DNA of 64,000 bases, taken from contig NZ_JAMBOX010000001.1 of the NCBI RefSeq assembly GCF_023715785.1, positions 1-64,000 of the forward strand, read 5' to 3'. Made by a program: the position numbers and the translations under genes. Source of the stretch: Neobacillus niacini. GTDB taxonomy: Bacteria > Bacillota > Bacilli > Bacillales > Cytobacillaceae. Each line of letters starts with the position of its first letter. Within the stretch, counting starts at the first letter, position 1. Shown piece by piece: positions 63,884 through 64,000 of this stretch. The notes beneath the pieces are model-generated. The model worked only from the letters and a program-made list of their open reading frames with translations. It did no database searches and was not told the DNA's origin.

Positions 63884-64000
63884 TTCCAAACGGGTTGTAT
63901 ATACGGTTCTTTTAATGCGGTCTCTTCGGGGTTCCTTCCAAACGCGTCATATGCGCCCCTCTTATTACTCGGTCTCCTCGGTTTTCCACCAAAACGCGTC
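63884..64000. repeat. Second 52-bp array (TTCCAAACG ... CGGTCTC), cut by the window end
   Basis: TTCCAAACG is at 63884 and 63936; the ACGCG/ACGGG block is at 63890, 63942 and 63994; CGGTCTC is at 63918 and 63970. All steps are 52 bp. The motif differs from the neighbouring array although the period is the same. The array runs off the window. Confidence 0.75.

Noticed and set aside
63647..64000. CRISPR-like array near the window end
   Set aside because: Units are directly contiguous 52-bp repeats with gradual divergence throughout; there are no alternating conserved repeats and unique spacers, and no cas genes.

Overview
The window looks like chromosome of an endospore-forming Bacillaceae, most likely a Neobacillus/Mesobacillus-type Bacillus. 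The evidence is consistently GGAGG-type ribosome binding sites, moderate GC, and a B. subtilis-like gene backbone: yvlD-yvlB-yvlA, uvrA-uvrB and csbA on the left, minJ and ctpB on the right. The genus is inference from gene content. In B. subtilis csbA and uvrBA lie close to minJ/ctpB. Here about 42 kb separates csbA from minJ, and a further 10 kb separates uvrB from csbA, so most of the window is an accessory region inside a conserved locus.

Layout. 0-2.2 kb: the 3' end of an IS3-family transposase, then yvlD, yvlB and yvlA. 2.4-7.4 kb: uvrA and uvrB. 7.6-18.2 kb: a peptidoglycan (muropeptide) recovery cluster with three secreted hydrolases (NamZ, NagZ, AmiE-like), MurQ etherase, a sugar ABC importer and an RpiR/MurR-type regulator. 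18.4-20.5 kb: csbA and the pantothenate symporter pair yhdT-panF. 20.9-21.4 kb: a deleted immune inhibitor A (M6 protease) gene. 21.4-24.0 kb: a VTT-domain membrane protein and a RocB-like peptidase. 24.1-26.7 kb: an amino-acid ABC importer behind a lysine riboswitch with its own terminator. 26.9-30.7 kb: YjdM/PhnA and a YknXYZ/MacAB-type efflux operon. 30.7-35.7 kb: metal resistance (CzcD, CadA, CadC, ChrA); CadA has an in-frame TGA in its CxxC motif. 35.8-40.8 kb: nosD-nosL-nosY-nosF plus a two-component system, with no nosZ. 41-46 kb: a CmpB-family membrane protein, a TetR-ABC-2 exporter set and an MFS exporter. 46-49.7 kb: a double glycosyltransferase, a P-loop kinase and a ROK kinase. 49.8-56.9 kb: urea transporter plus a complete urease operon ureABCEFGD with the nickel permease ureH. 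57.2-60.4 kb: pseudouridine salvage (BMP-type binding lipoprotein, PsuK with HTH, PsuG). 60.6-63.5 kb: minJ and ctpB.

The most unusual structure is outside the genes. At least seven intergenic stretches carry degenerate tandem arrays with helical-turn periods: 20-21 bp (motifs TTCGCCGAA, TATCTGCGATA, CGCYAATAG) or 51-52 bp (motifs starting TCATA and ending TATG, or TTCCAAACG). Most repeat a small dyad. Each sits 40-200 bp upstream of the start of a minus-strand gene. Separately, a dispersed hairpin repeat containing GGTGTCAGGCACC occurs four times. One copy forms part of the lysine-riboswitch terminator and another supplies the C-terminal codons of a membrane protein gene. No rRNA, tRNA or CRISPR array was seen.
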